Assembly (NCBI GenBank): GCA_018223365.1
Contig: JAGTTP010000001.1
Span: 1,587,910-1,651,909, forward strand
Direction of reading: 5' to 3'
DNA length: 64,000 bases
Origin: Clostridiaceae bacterium Marseille-Q4145
GTDB lineage: Bacteria > Bacillota > Clostridia > Lachnospirales > Lachnospiraceae
Shown here: positions 45,588 to 53,857 of the stretch, one piece after another
How positions within the stretch are numbered: the stretch's first letter is position 1
Layout: each line of letters opens with the position of its first letter
Position numbers and translations under genes: made by a program
Notes under the pieces: generated by a model
What the model was told of the DNA's origin: nothing
Databases searched by the model: none
The model's input: only the letters and a program-made list of their open reading frames with translations

Positions 45588-45776
45588 AAGTGTTATGAAT
45601 GAAATACGGATATGTCGTCCTTACAAACATTACTATACCAATGAATTGTGTCTAAAGTATGGAAAGGTTCTAAAAGAATTCTAAAGTAAATAAAGAATTC
45701 TGGAACCATTTCTTAAAGGGAATTTAAAAGGTTTTCCACACATATACTGAAATGATGGAAGATTCCGGGGTTTAGG

Positions 45777-46475
45777 ATGAAACGATGGAGCTTGGGAATC
45801 CTGCTGGTAATGGCAGTGGTGTGGATATGGGCAGCAAAGAAAGATGAGAGAGCAGGAGTGGAACCGGAGGAGATCATTCCAGTGGAACAGCTGGTGCTGC
45901 CAGAAGAGAAAAAAACAGAAAAGAAGCGGATTGCGCTGACCTTTGATGATGGTCCGCATCCTATTTACACGCCGCAGATGCTGGAACTTCTGAAAGAAGA
46001 ACAGGTGCCTGCGACGTTTTTTCTTCTGGGGGAAAATGTGGAACTATATGGGGATGTGGTAAAAGAGATTGCTAAAGAAGGACATCTGATTGGGAATCAC
46101 ACCTACCATCATGTGCAGATCACGTCCCTTTCGCTGGAGGAGGCGTGCAAAGAAATCCAGGAGACTAGCGATCTCATCGAAGAATTGACCGGAACCGGGA
46201 CCGAATATGTGCGTCCCCCTTTTGGAACATGGAATGAGGAACTGGAAGAGCGCCTGAATCTGATTCCGGTCATGTGGAGCATTGACACGAAAGACTGGAC
46301 TACCCAGAATGTGGACTGGATTGTCCGGGAAACAGTGAAGCATGCGGAGGATCATGACATTATCCTCATGCATGACAGTTATCAGAGCACGGTAGATGCA
46401 GTGAAGCGGGTCATTGAGCAGCTGGAGGCGGAAGGTTTTGAGTTTGTGACTGTGGATGAGATTATTATGGATTAA
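45777..46475 (+). CDS. Membrane-anchored polysaccharide deacetylase (NodB domain)
   Basis: 232 residues. A short N-terminal signal anchor (~4-20) precedes a NodB-homology CE4 domain with all five motifs: TFDDGPH (catalytic Asp, metal Asp), HTYHH metal histidines, RPPFG, DTKDW and LMHDS. It removes acetyl groups from N-acetylglucosamine-type polymers outside the cell, for example peptidoglycan or the adjacent surface glycan. Leaderless-looking start: GGGGTTTAGG precedes the ATG. Confidence 0.93.
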   Translation: MKRWSLGILLVMAVVWIWAAKKDERAGVEPEEIIPVEQLVLPEEKKTEKKRIALTFDDGPHPIYTPQMLELLKEEQVPATFFLLGENVELYGDVVKEIAKEGHLIGNHTYHHVQITSLSLEEACKEIQETSDLIEELTGTGTEYVRPPFGTWNEELEERLNLIPVMWSIDTKDWTTQNVDWIVRETVKHAEDHDIILMHDSYQSTVDAVKRVIEQLEAEGFEFVTVDEIIMD

Positions 46476-46480
46476 AAAAT

Positions 46481-46509
46481 TTGCCAGCGGAAGAGCAAGA
46501 GACTATAAT
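46481..46509 (+). promoter_or_regulatory. rarA promoter
   Basis: TTGCCA (46481-46486), 17-nt spacer, TATAAT (46504-46509), 40 nt before the ATG. Confidence 0.7.
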
Positions 46510-46548
46510 AGGACTGTAGCAGAAAAAAGATAACAGAGGAATTTACCT

Positions 46549-47871
46549 ATGGATTTATTTGATTATATGAGAACGAACACTATGAAATCCGAGGCACCGC
46601 TGGCATCAAGGATGCGGCCGGTGACATTGGATGAGATCGTGGGACAGCAGCATATTATCGGTCATGACAAACTGCTCTATCGGGCGATCAAGGCGGATAA
46701 ACTGCGTTCGGTAATCTTCTACGGACCGCCAGGAACAGGAAAGACCACCATTGCCAAAGTGATTGCCCATACCACAAGTGCGGAGTTTACACAGATTAAT
46801 GCCACGGTGGCAGGAAAGAAAGATATGGAGGAGGTAGTCCGGCAGGCGAAGGATAATCTCGGCATGTACGGTAAGAGGACGATCCTTTTTGTGGATGAGA
46901 TTCACCGTTTTAATAAAGGACAGCAGGATTACCTTCTTCCGTTTGTGGAGGATGGAACGCTGATCCTTATCGGAGCAACCACGGAAAATCCTTATTTTGA
47001 GGTGAATGGAGCTCTTCTCTCCCGATCCATCATTTTTGAACTGAAAGCGCTGGAGAAAGAGGATATTAAGAAGCTTTTACACCGTGCACTTACCGATATG
47101 GAAAAGGGAATGGGGGCCTATGATGCAGTGGCGGATGAAGATGCCCTGGAATTCCTGGCGGATATTGCAGGTGGTGATGCCAGAAATGCACTGAATGCTC
47201 TGGAACTGGGGATTCTCACGACAGAGCGGTCGGTGGATGGAAAGATCCACATTACGCTTCCGGTGGCTTCTGAGTGTATTCAGAAGAAGACGGTGCGCTA
47301 CGATAAAGGCGGAGACAATCATTATGACACCATCTCGGCATTTATTAAGAGTATGCGGGGAACTGATCCGGATGCAGCGGTATTTTATTTGGCAAAAATG
47401 CTGTACGCAGGGGAAGATATTAAATTCATTGCCAGAAGAATCATGATCTGCGCATCAGAAGATGTGGGGAATGCAGATCCTCAGGCGCTGCAGGTGGCCG
47501 TAGCGGCGGCCCAGGCAGTAGAACGGGTAGGAATGCCAGAGGCACAGATCATTCTGTCCCAGGCAGCTTCTTACGTGGCTTCTGCGCCGAAGAGCAATGC
47601 GGCCTGCAATGCGGTATTTGACGCTATGGAAGTGGTAAAGACAACGACTACCACGGTTCCGGTGCATTTGCAGGACAAACACTATGGCGGAGCGGAGAAG
47701 CTGGGCCATGGGGTAGGTTATCTGTATGCTCATGATTTCCCGGAGCACTATGTAAAACAGCAGTACCTGCCGGACGAACTGGTGGGACGTATCTTCTATC
47801 ATCCATCGGAAAATGGATATGAGAAGCAGATTGGAGAACGATTAAGACGGCTGAGAAGCCGGGAAGAATAA
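46549..47871 (+). CDS. rarA: Replication-associated recombination protein A (RarA/MgsA)
   Basis: 440 residues. AAA+ ATPase with Walker A YGPPGTGKTT (~63-72), Walker B LFVDEIHRFNK (~117), sensor 1 GATTENP and arginine-finger region LLSRSIIFEL, followed by the clamp-loader-like tetramerisation domain with the family signature MRGTDPDAAVFYLAKML. It acts at stalled replication forks with SSB. The ordinary length is ~420-450. Single-gene unit. Confidence 0.96.
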   Translation: MDLFDYMRTNTMKSEAPLASRMRPVTLDEIVGQQHIIGHDKLLYRAIKADKLRSVIFYGPPGTGKTTIAKVIAHTTSAEFTQINATVAGKKDMEEVVRQAKDNLGMYGKRTILFVDEIHRFNKGQQDYLLPFVEDGTLILIGATTENPYFEVNGALLSRSIIFELKALEKEDIKKLLHRALTDMEKGMGAYDAVADEDALEFLADIAGGDARNALNALELGILTTERSVDGKIHITLPVASECIQKKTVRYDKGGDNHYDTISAFIKSMRGTDPDAAVFYLAKMLYAGEDIKFIARRIMICASEDVGNADPQALQVAVAAAQAVERVGMPEAQIILSQAASYVASAPKSNAACNAVFDAMEVVKTTTTTVPVHLQDKHYGGAEKLGHGVGYLYAHDFPEHYVKQQYLPDELVGRIFYHPSENGYEKQIGERLRRLRSREE

Positions 47872-47874
47872 GAC

Positions 47875-47910
47875 AAAGTCCGGAGTGTATTTTAACTCCG
47901 GACTTTTGCG
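47875..47910. terminator. Bidirectional terminator
   Basis: AAAGTCCGGAGT / ACTCCGGACTTT (47875-47886 and 47895-47906) with an 8-nt loop; T runs on both strands, shared by rarA and the convergent amidase gene. Confidence 0.9.
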
Positions 47911-47916
47911 TGAATA

Positions 47917-48591
47917 TTATTCTGTCACAATCCATGTATTATATCCCATGCGCTTCAGCTCTTGTTCCAGATCTACCGCATTCTGCAGTTGGTAGAATGA
48001 ACCAACCTGTACACGATACAGTGGGTGATGGGCGGAAGCGGGTGTTTCTTCAGGACTATCCTTCAAAGTATCCATGATACCGTCTGCAATGGCCTGGGCA
48101 ATTTCTTCAAAATGGGTGTCGAAGCGTTCGTTATCGGCTGTACTGTCAAGAAATCCGACTTCCAGGAGCAAAGCAGGCATGGTGGTGTGCCTGAGAACAG
48201 CCAGATTCGGACGTGCTTCCACACTGATATTTCGGAAACCGATGCCTTCCAGATTCTGATTGATATTTTCTGCCATGGTAAGCTTCAGACCGCTCAAATC
48301 GTACAGTAGTGTCTGTACACCCTCGTACTGTCCTGGATAGGATCCCATGTTCCTGTGGAAAGAGACAAAGAGACCTGCGCCGGACTGATTGGCAATTTGG
48401 GCTTTTTGCGTCACAGACTGCGCCACATTTCCCGTGCGGGTATATTCTACATCGTAACCGCTCTGGGATAAAATATTTCCAACGGCCATTGCAAGGTGCA
48501 GCACGTCATCACTCTCCCGCCTTCCTTCGTACACGGCACCGGGATCGGTCATCCCATTGTGCCCTGGGTCCAGCATGATTTTTGTTGCCAT
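47917..48591 (-). CDS. N-acetylmuramoyl-L-alanine amidase with SPOR domain (CwlC-like)
   Basis: 224 residues. Amidase_3 zinc enzyme: IMLDPGHNG (zinc His), the conserved Glu in the RRES segment, SFHRN (zinc His) and LLEVGFLDS (catalytic Glu) over ~1-170, then a C-terminal SPOR domain (LYRVQVGSFYQLQNAVDLEQEL, ~188-224). There is no signal peptide, as in B. subtilis CwlC, a mother-cell lysis amidase. That role is inferred. The ATG at 48591 is 11 nt from AGGGGG; an in-frame ATG at 48600 is only 2 nt away. Confidence 0.88.
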   Translation of the reverse strand: MATKIMLDPGHNGMTDPGAVYEGRRESDDVLHLAMAVGNILSQSGYDVEYTRTGNVAQSVTQKAQIANQSGAGLFVSFHRNMGSYPGQYEGVQTLLYDLSGLKLTMAENINQNLEGIGFRNISVEARPNLAVLRHTTMPALLLEVGFLDSTADNERFDTHFEEIAQAIADGIMDTLKDSPEETPASAHHPLYRVQVGSFYQLQNAVDLEQELKRMGYNTWIVTE

Positions 48592-48726
48592 AACTGTCAT
48601 GGCCCCCTACCGTCTTTTTTTATTTATACGGGAAAAATTGAATTTCGTGACAGGGAATTCCTCGTTGAAACTGGATTTTTTTCCCTGAATGGGGTATGAT
48701 AACCTTGAAAAACTATTGGAGAAATA

Positions 48727-49665
48727 ATGAAAATGAACACAGAAAAAGACAAAAAGATACGGGGAGTTGTATTGACGTTACTGGGAGGAATTCTGTGGGG
48801 GTTTTGCGGAAGCTGCGGACAGTTTCTGTTTCAGTTTAAGGAGGTAAATTCGGACTGGCTGGTTCCTATCCGGCTTACAGGAGCCGGACTTCTGATTTTG
48901 ATCGTATTGTGGATAAAAGAGAAAAAAAAGATATTTGAAGTATGGAAGAATCCGGCAGGGAGAAGGGATATTCTTATTTTTTCCCTGTTTGGCATGATGC
49001 TTTGCCAGTATGCGTATTTTACGACGATTCAATATTCTAATGCGGGGACGGCGACCGTATTGCAATATACCGGACCTGCCATGATTCTTGTGTGGATCTG
49101 TCTGCGGATGAGAAGAAAACCGAAATTGTATGAGATCATTGCACTGCTTTGCTCCATGACAGGAACGTTCATTTTGGCAACTCATGGAAATGTATCACAG
49201 CTGGCAATTCCGGCAAAAGCATTGCTCTGGGGACTTCTGGCAGCAGTAGCCTTGGTGGTTTATACGCTTCAGCCGGCTGAACTTATGAAAAAATATACGA
49301 CGATCCAGACATTGGGGTGGGGAATGTTCGTCGGTGGAGGTGTGCTGATGCTGCTTCGCCGTCCGTGGAATGTGCATCCGGTGATAGATGGTCAGACGGT
49401 TCTGGCTATGACAGGGATCATTTTGCTTGGAACTATTTGTGCGTTTTACTTTTATCTGCAGGGAGTACAGCTGGTGGGAGCATCCAATGCCAGCATGCTT
49501 GCCTGCGTGGAACCGGTGGCAGCTACGGTTATTTCTGTTGTATGGCTGCATGTGGAATTTCAAATGATGGACCTTCTGGGATTTATCTTTGTACTTTCCA
49601 CGGTATTTATTGTATCTCTTAACCAGAAAAAAGAAGAGGAGGGTGTCCGCAGTAATGGACGATAA
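48727..49665 (+). CDS. EamA/DMT-family transporter
   Basis: 312 residues with ten TM helices in two five-helix EamA repeats: GVVLTLLGGILWGFCGSCGQFLF starts the first and LLWGLLAAVALVVYTLQPAEL the second. Drug/metabolite exporters of this superfamily move amino acids, purines or other metabolites out of the cell; the substrate is not visible. Ends 11 nt inside the sigma-like gene. Confidence 0.92.
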   Translation: MKMNTEKDKKIRGVVLTLLGGILWGFCGSCGQFLFQFKEVNSDWLVPIRLTGAGLLILIVLWIKEKKKIFEVWKNPAGRRDILIFSLFGMMLCQYAYFTTIQYSNAGTATVLQYTGPAMILVWICLRMRRKPKLYEIIALLCSMTGTFILATHGNVSQLAIPAKALLWGLLAAVALVVYTLQPAELMKKYTTIQTLGWGMFVGGGVLMLLRRPWNVHPVIDGQTVLAMTGIILLGTICAFYFYLQGVQLVGASNASMLACVEPVAATVISVVWLHVEFQMMDLLGFIFVLSTVFIVSLNQKKEEEGVRSNGR

Positions 49666-50413
49666 ATTAAAATTTCAGGAAGCGCTGGTATCATTGCAGA
49701 ACCGCGCGGAGGAGCAAGGAGGCGTGCTCACTATAGAAGAAATGCAGGACTGCCTGAAAAATATGAATTTTAATCAGGAACAATTGGGAATGATTTCTGC
49801 ATATCTGACTGGAAAGGGAATTCACGTAGAAGGGGCAGAACTTCCGGAAGAAGAGCAGAAACCCTATACGGAAGAGGAAGAAGAGTTTCTTGTCCAGTAC
49901 AGAAAAGAATTAAAATCTGCCCGCCGCCAGCCGGAAGATCGATTGGAAATATTATGGCAGAAGGTAAAGCAGGGAGAGGGAGCTGCAAGAGAACTGCTGG
50001 CTGAACATTATATGGAAAAGGTACTTGCTGTGGCAGAGGAATATGCTCATCAGGGAATTCTGATTCAGGATCTGGTACAGGAAGGAAGTCTGGGACTTCT
50101 TATGGGATTGAACAGTTTTGGACAGCCAGAAGATCTGGAACCGGAAGAACATCTGGAACGGGAGATCCGTAAGAGTATCCGTCAGGCTATGGAAGAGCAG
50201 AATGGTGAGAGCAGTGTTGGCGAGGAAGTGACCAGAAAGCTGAACCGGCTTGCAGATTCTATTACGGAGCTTACCGAAGATCTTGGACGGCAGATTACAC
50301 CGGATGAACTGTCGGTTTATCTGGAAATGCCGCTGGAAGAGATTGAAGACCTTCTTCGTATTGCAGGTGACACCATCGAGATGGCAGACACAGGCAGTCA
50401 GAAGGAGTCCTAG
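49655..50413 (+). CDS. Sigma-70-like protein lacking region 4
   Basis: 252 residues. Residues ~5-55 resemble sigma region 1.1 (GGVLTIEEMQDCLKNMNFNQEQLGMISAYL), ~110-155 match region 2.1-2.2 (ARELLAEHYMEKVLAVAEEYAHQG, DLVQEGSLGLLMGL) and ~195-240 resemble region 3 (TELTEDLGRQITPDELSVYLEMPLEEIEDLL). Region 2.4, which reads the -10 box, is reduced to EREIRKSIRQAMEEQ, and region 4 is absent. It may bind core RNA polymerase without recognising a -35 box, as a decoy or modulator (inference). Translated with the NYN gene downstream. GAGGAGG lies ~12 nt before ATG. Confidence 0.8.
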   Translation: MDDKLKFQEALVSLQNRAEEQGGVLTIEEMQDCLKNMNFNQEQLGMISAYLTGKGIHVEGAELPEEEQKPYTEEEEEFLVQYRKELKSARRQPEDRLEILWQKVKQGEGAARELLAEHYMEKVLAVAEEYAHQGILIQDLVQEGSLGLLMGLNSFGQPEDLEPEEHLEREIRKSIRQAMEEQNGESSVGEEVTRKLNRLADSITELTEDLGRQITPDELSVYLEMPLEEIEDLLRIAGDTIEMADTGSQKES

Positions 50414-51334
50414 ATGGAGATGGAAGAAAAACTGCAGTTCGCTGTACTTATTGATGCGGAAAATATCAGTGCCCGCTATGCACAGATGATTTTTGATGAG
50501 CTGGAGAAGTATGGATTTGCTTCCTGCAGACGCATTTACGGAAACTGGTCTAAGGAAAACGGATGGAAAGAAAATATTTTACTGGAATATTCCGTAACGC
50601 CTATCCAGCAGTTCTCCTATACCACAGGAAAAAACAGCACGGACATGGCGATGGTCATTGATGCCATGGATCTTTTGTATCAGAATAAAGTAGATGGCTT
50701 TTGCTTGGTTACTAGTGACAGTGATTTTACGAGGCTGGCCATGCGGCTTCGTGAAGAAAAAAAGTTTGTGCTTGGCATGGGGGAATCCAAGACACCACTG
50801 GCTCTGACCAGAGCCTGCAACAAATTCGTTCATCTGGATCTTATCGGGGAAGCCAGAGGAGCAGGTATGAGTGAGGACAGTGCAGAAAATAGTGTGACCA
50901 GTATAGAGACGGTAGTGAGCGCCATCACCGGAATGATGAATGAAGGCGGTGGAGAAGAACTGGAGCTGAGCCTGGTGGGTCAGCGTTTGTCCGATAAATT
51001 TCCGGATTTTGATGTTCGAAATTACGGCTACTCCAAGTTGAGTGTATTTCTCACGGAGGAGATTCCCATGCTGCGGGTACATCGTGAAAACGGGCATTAC
51101 CGGGTGGGCAAAAGCGAGGAGATTTCCCGTGAACAGATTGAACGGGAAGTGATTTCCATTATAAAAGAAAATGGCGGTACGGTTGACAATCTGGCAATGA
51201 TCAATGAAGAACTGAAAACCCGTTACAGCGGTTTTGATCAGAAAGATTATGGGTACAGCCGGATTTCCGGATTTTTGAGAAGTATCCGGGGATTAAGCGT
51301 AGACGGCAATGTGGTGAGACTGAAGAAAAAATAA
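50414..51334 (+). CDS. NYN-domain putative RNase with two LOTUS/OST-HTH domains
   Basis: 306 residues. A PIN-like NYN domain at ~8-145 has the acidic residues LIDAENIS (~11-18), NSTDMAMVIDAMDL (~74) and LVTSDSDFTRLAMRLRE (~99) that bind metal for RNA cleavage. Two OST-HTH/LOTUS RNA-binding domains follow at ~165-230 and ~235-305 (VGQRLSDKFPDFDVRNYGYSKLSVFL; NEELKTRYSGFDQKDYGYSRISGFL). It probably binds and cuts structured or G-rich RNA. AAGGAG is 6 nt before the ATG, which abuts the stop of the sigma-like gene. The target RNA is unknown. Confidence 0.9.
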   Translation: MEMEEKLQFAVLIDAENISARYAQMIFDELEKYGFASCRRIYGNWSKENGWKENILLEYSVTPIQQFSYTTGKNSTDMAMVIDAMDLLYQNKVDGFCLVTSDSDFTRLAMRLREEKKFVLGMGESKTPLALTRACNKFVHLDLIGEARGAGMSEDSAENSVTSIETVVSAITGMMNEGGGEELELSLVGQRLSDKFPDFDVRNYGYSKLSVFLTEEIPMLRVHRENGHYRVGKSEEISREQIEREVISIIKENGGTVDNLAMINEELKTRYSGFDQKDYGYSRISGFLRSIRGLSVDGNVVRLKKK

Positions 51335-51354
51335 GAACGATGAAAGGGAAGGTT

Positions 51355-52203
51355 ATGAACAGGACATCATGCATTGTGAACATTCAGAGTAAAATGAAAG
51401 TTCTGACAGGCTCAGAAAAAAAAGTTGCAGAATACGTATTGAAAAACTATATGAGGGTATTGGATTTTACGGTGACAGAGCTGGCTGAGAAAGCCGGTGT
51501 CAGTGATGCCACGGTGGTGCGTTTCTGCCGCAGCGTCGGATACAAAGGATATCAGGACATGAAAATCAATTTGGCACAGGATGCCATTGTGCCCTACAAA
51601 CATTTGAATAATTCGCTGGAAGAAAGGGATACACCGGAACAGATCGTAACGAAGGTGATCCGCTCTGAGATCGAGACGCTGGAAGAAACGATCCATATTC
51701 TTGATATGGATGAACTGGAACAGGCTGCTAAGGCTATCAAAAATGCAGATAAAGTAGTATTTTTTGGCTCCGGCGGCAGTATCATGGTAGCCCATGACGC
51801 TCTCCACAAGTTGTTGAAAATAGGAATCTGCTGTATCGTAGAGGAGGATGCAGATGTGCAGGCGATGGAATCTGCGCTTTTGAAAAAGGGAGATGTGGCC
51901 GTTGGTATTTCCCATTCCGGAACCAATAAAGGAGTTCTGGAATGCTTGCGGAATGCCAAGGCCAATGGGGCAACGACGGTCGGGCTGACTACTTACGGCA
52001 AATCACCCATGCAGCGTCTGTGCGACTACGTGCTCATGACTTCCACGAAGGAAACTGTTTTCAAGTCTGAGTCCGTAACCGCAAGAATCGCCCAACTGGC
52101 AGTCATCGATTCTCTGGTGGCGGTCATTTCCTTCATGAATTATGATGCAGCATACGCAGCTATTCAGAAGACGAGAAATGCAACGTCGTCCCATAAGTTT
52201 TAA
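51355..52203 (+). CDS. MurR/RpiR-family regulator, copy 1
   Basis: 282 residues. N-terminal RpiR helix-turn-helix (TVTELAEKAGVSDATVVRFCRSVGYKGYQ, ~39-67) and a SIS phosphosugar-binding domain (~125-260) with FFGSGGSIMVAHDA and GISHSGTNKGVLE. Binds a sugar phosphate and controls catabolic genes. By eye it differs from copy 2 at only about 40 of 282 positions, and the recognition helix is identical. Start 51355 chosen because it aligns with the start of copy 2; an ATG 15 nt upstream is in frame. Confidence 0.92.
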   Translation: MNRTSCIVNIQSKMKVLTGSEKKVAEYVLKNYMRVLDFTVTELAEKAGVSDATVVRFCRSVGYKGYQDMKINLAQDAIVPYKHLNNSLEERDTPEQIVTKVIRSEIETLEETIHILDMDELEQAAKAIKNADKVVFFGSGGSIMVAHDALHKLLKIGICCIVEEDADVQAMESALLKKGDVAVGISHSGTNKGVLECLRNAKANGATTVGLTTYGKSPMQRLCDYVLMTSTKETVFKSESVTARIAQLAVIDSLVAVISFMNYDAAYAAIQKTRNATSSHKF

Positions 52204-52233
52204 TTTTATATTTTTTGAACATGAAAAAAGTGT

Positions 52234-52274
52234 CGCAAAATCACTGTAGTGAGTGGTTTGGCGGCTCTTTTTTT
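52234..52274 (+). terminator. Terminator of rpiR copy 1
   Basis: CGCAAAATCACT pairs with AGTGGTTTGGCG (one mismatch, one G-U), loop of 6 nt, then seven Ts. Confidence 0.75.
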
Positions 52275-52357
52275 GGAAAAAGAAAATGAGGTTTGTGTAG
52301 TATGCATAAATGAATTGCTGAAAGTTGAAAGTAATATACAAAAATGCAAAAAACTGT

Positions 52358-52372
52358 TGAAATAAAATTACA
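52358..52372 (+). promoter_or_regulatory. RpiR/HexR-like operator candidate, copy 1
   Basis: TGAAATAAAATTACA, an imperfect palindrome close to the HexR site TGTAATTAAATTACA. It overlaps a TTGAAA hexamer (52357-52362). An identical 15-mer lies at 55338. A -10 box is less clear here (GATAAT 52378-52383). Confidence 0.6.
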
Positions 52373-52458
52373 AATATGATAATGTTAAAAGCATAATAAA
52401 GAAAAAAAATTTCAGAATAGAGGGTATAGACTAGTATTCTTTTGAACCAATATTCGGA

Positions 52459-52584
52459 ATGGATACATTCTATCAGTATATTGCAATTGGTTTAATTATT
52501 CTGGTAGCAACTTACATTGAGAATCTCCAGGTAATCGTGGTGAAACTGTTTAAAAAAATTTTTCATAAGAAGGTAGAAAAATAA
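52459..52584 (+). CDS. Possible 41-residue single-span membrane protein
   Basis: Reads MDTFYQYIAIGLIILVATYI at the start, a clear hydrophobic helix (~7-20), and ends in a basic tail FKKIFHKKVEK. It lies in the gap between the twin rpiR genes, after the operator candidate and before a terminator, so it has its own transcription unit. No good ribosome site precedes the ATG (only CGGA next to it), and an in-frame stop at 52432 rules out a longer form. Translation therefore needs proof. Confidence 0.45.
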   Translation: MDTFYQYIAIGLIILVATYIENLQVIVVKLFKKIFHKKVEK

Positions 52585-52591
52585 GACAGAT

Positions 52592-52625
52592 AAAATCCAG
52601 GAGACAACCGTCTTCTGGATTTTCT
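52592..52625 (+). terminator. Terminator after the small membrane-protein ORF
   Basis: AAAATCCAGGAGAC / GTCTTCTGGATTTT stem with loop AACC (one G-U pair), followed by a T-rich run. Confidence 0.75.
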
Positions 52626-52667
52626 TCATTTCCTGACCTTGAAAAATAAAAATATGAGGAGAATTTT

Positions 52668-53516
52668 ATGAATCGGACACCAAGTGTTGTAAACATACAA
52701 AGTAAAATGAAGGCATTGACAGGGTCAGAAAAGAAAGTAGCTGACTATGTGTTGAACAATTATATGAAGGTTCTGGACTGCACAGTCACGGAACTGGCAG
52801 AAAAGGCGGGAGTCAGCGATGCTACGGTGGTGCGTTTTTGCAGGAGTGCAGGATATAAAGGATATCAGGAACTGAAGATTAATCTGGCACAGGATGCCAT
52901 CGTTCCTTATAAGCATCTAAATAACGCATTGGAAGAACAGGATACCCCGGAGCAGATCGTGACAAAGGTAATCCGGTCTGAGATGGATACGCTGGAAGAG
53001 ACCATTCATATTTTAGACATGAAAGAAGTTGAGCAGGCAGCCAGAGCAATTAAAAATGCACAACGGGTCGTATTTTTCGGCGCAGGAGGGAGTATTATGG
53101 TAGCCCATGATGCGATGCACAAATTCCTGAAAATCGGAATTCGATGCATTGTGGAAGAAGATGCGGATGTACAGGCTATGGAGTCCGGACTTTTGCGGGA
53201 AGGAGATGTGGCCATTGCTATTTCTCATTCCGGAACCAATAAAGGTGTTCTGGAGTGTCTGCGAAATGCCAAAGAGAACGGAGCGGTTACGATAGGCTTA
53301 ACGACCTATGGAAAATCACCCATGCAGCGGCAGTGTGATTATGTGCTGATGACATCCACAAAAGAGACAGTGTTCAAATCAGAATCCGTAACTGCCCGGA
53401 TTGCTCAGCTGGCCGTGATTGATTCCCTGGTGGCAGTCATTTCCTTTATGGATTATGACAAAGCATATGGTGCCATTCAGAAAACAAGAAATGCAACAGC
53501 GTCGAATAAATTTTAA
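52668..53516 (+). CDS. MurR/RpiR-family regulator, copy 2
   Basis: 282 residues, same length as copy 1 with about 85 percent identity by eye. HTH at ~39-67 (SDATVVRFCRS identical to copy 1), SIS domain with FFGAGGSIMVAHDA and AISHSGTNKGVLE. It stands closest to the catabolic operon that starts at 55403, whose promoter carries the operator candidate. GAGGAG is 7 nt before the ATG. The two copies differ in the SIS domain more than in the HTH, so they may answer different ligands at the same site. Confidence 0.93.
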   Translation: MNRTPSVVNIQSKMKALTGSEKKVADYVLNNYMKVLDCTVTELAEKAGVSDATVVRFCRSAGYKGYQELKINLAQDAIVPYKHLNNALEEQDTPEQIVTKVIRSEMDTLEETIHILDMKEVEQAARAIKNAQRVVFFGAGGSIMVAHDAMHKFLKIGIRCIVEEDADVQAMESGLLREGDVAIAISHSGTNKGVLECLRNAKENGAVTIGLTTYGKSPMQRQCDYVLMTSTKETVFKSESVTARIAQLAVIDSLVAVISFMDYDKAYGAIQKTRNATASNKF

Positions 53517-53531
53517 ATGGTGGAAAATGAA

Positions 53532-53584
53532 AGCCAGGGGCGGTTCGTCGGAACTGCCCCTGGCTTATTTTGGCAGAGACCCAC
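53532..53584 (+). repeat. 53-bp hairpin repeat, copy A (terminator-like)
   Basis: AGCCAGGGGCGGTTC-GTCG-GAACTGCCCCTGGCT forms a 15-bp stem, followed by TATTTTGGCAGAGACCCAC. 49 of 53 positions match copy B at 54850. It starts 15 nt after the rpiR copy 2 stop and can act as its terminator. Confidence 0.85.
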
Positions 53585-53857
53585 ACAATGCAGGTCAGGC
53601 TGTAGAAAAATTTCTATAGAAACAAGTTGCAAAAAACATAACTATATGTTACTATAAAACAAACAGCGGATGTGAAATTAACAATATCTGCTATCACACA
53701 ACATTTCTCGTTTTCGGAAGCTCAGTTCGAGCAACATTCCCGATGATGAATTAACTGGATATGGAAACTGAAGGGAATAGATGCTTCCGAAACTGGGGAA
53801 AATGCCCATGATAGGACTCTTTTTTTCGCAGTAAAATATCCGAAGGAAGGAGTATTT
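53585..53857 (+). other. Intergenic region before the Rpn gene
   Basis: No gene is supported. It is AT-rich with TATAAA near 53654 and the sequence TGTGAAATTAACA (near 53671), which loosely resembles the RpiR operator candidate. AAGGAAGGAG at about 53842-53851 is the ribosome site of the next gene. Confidence 0.5.
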
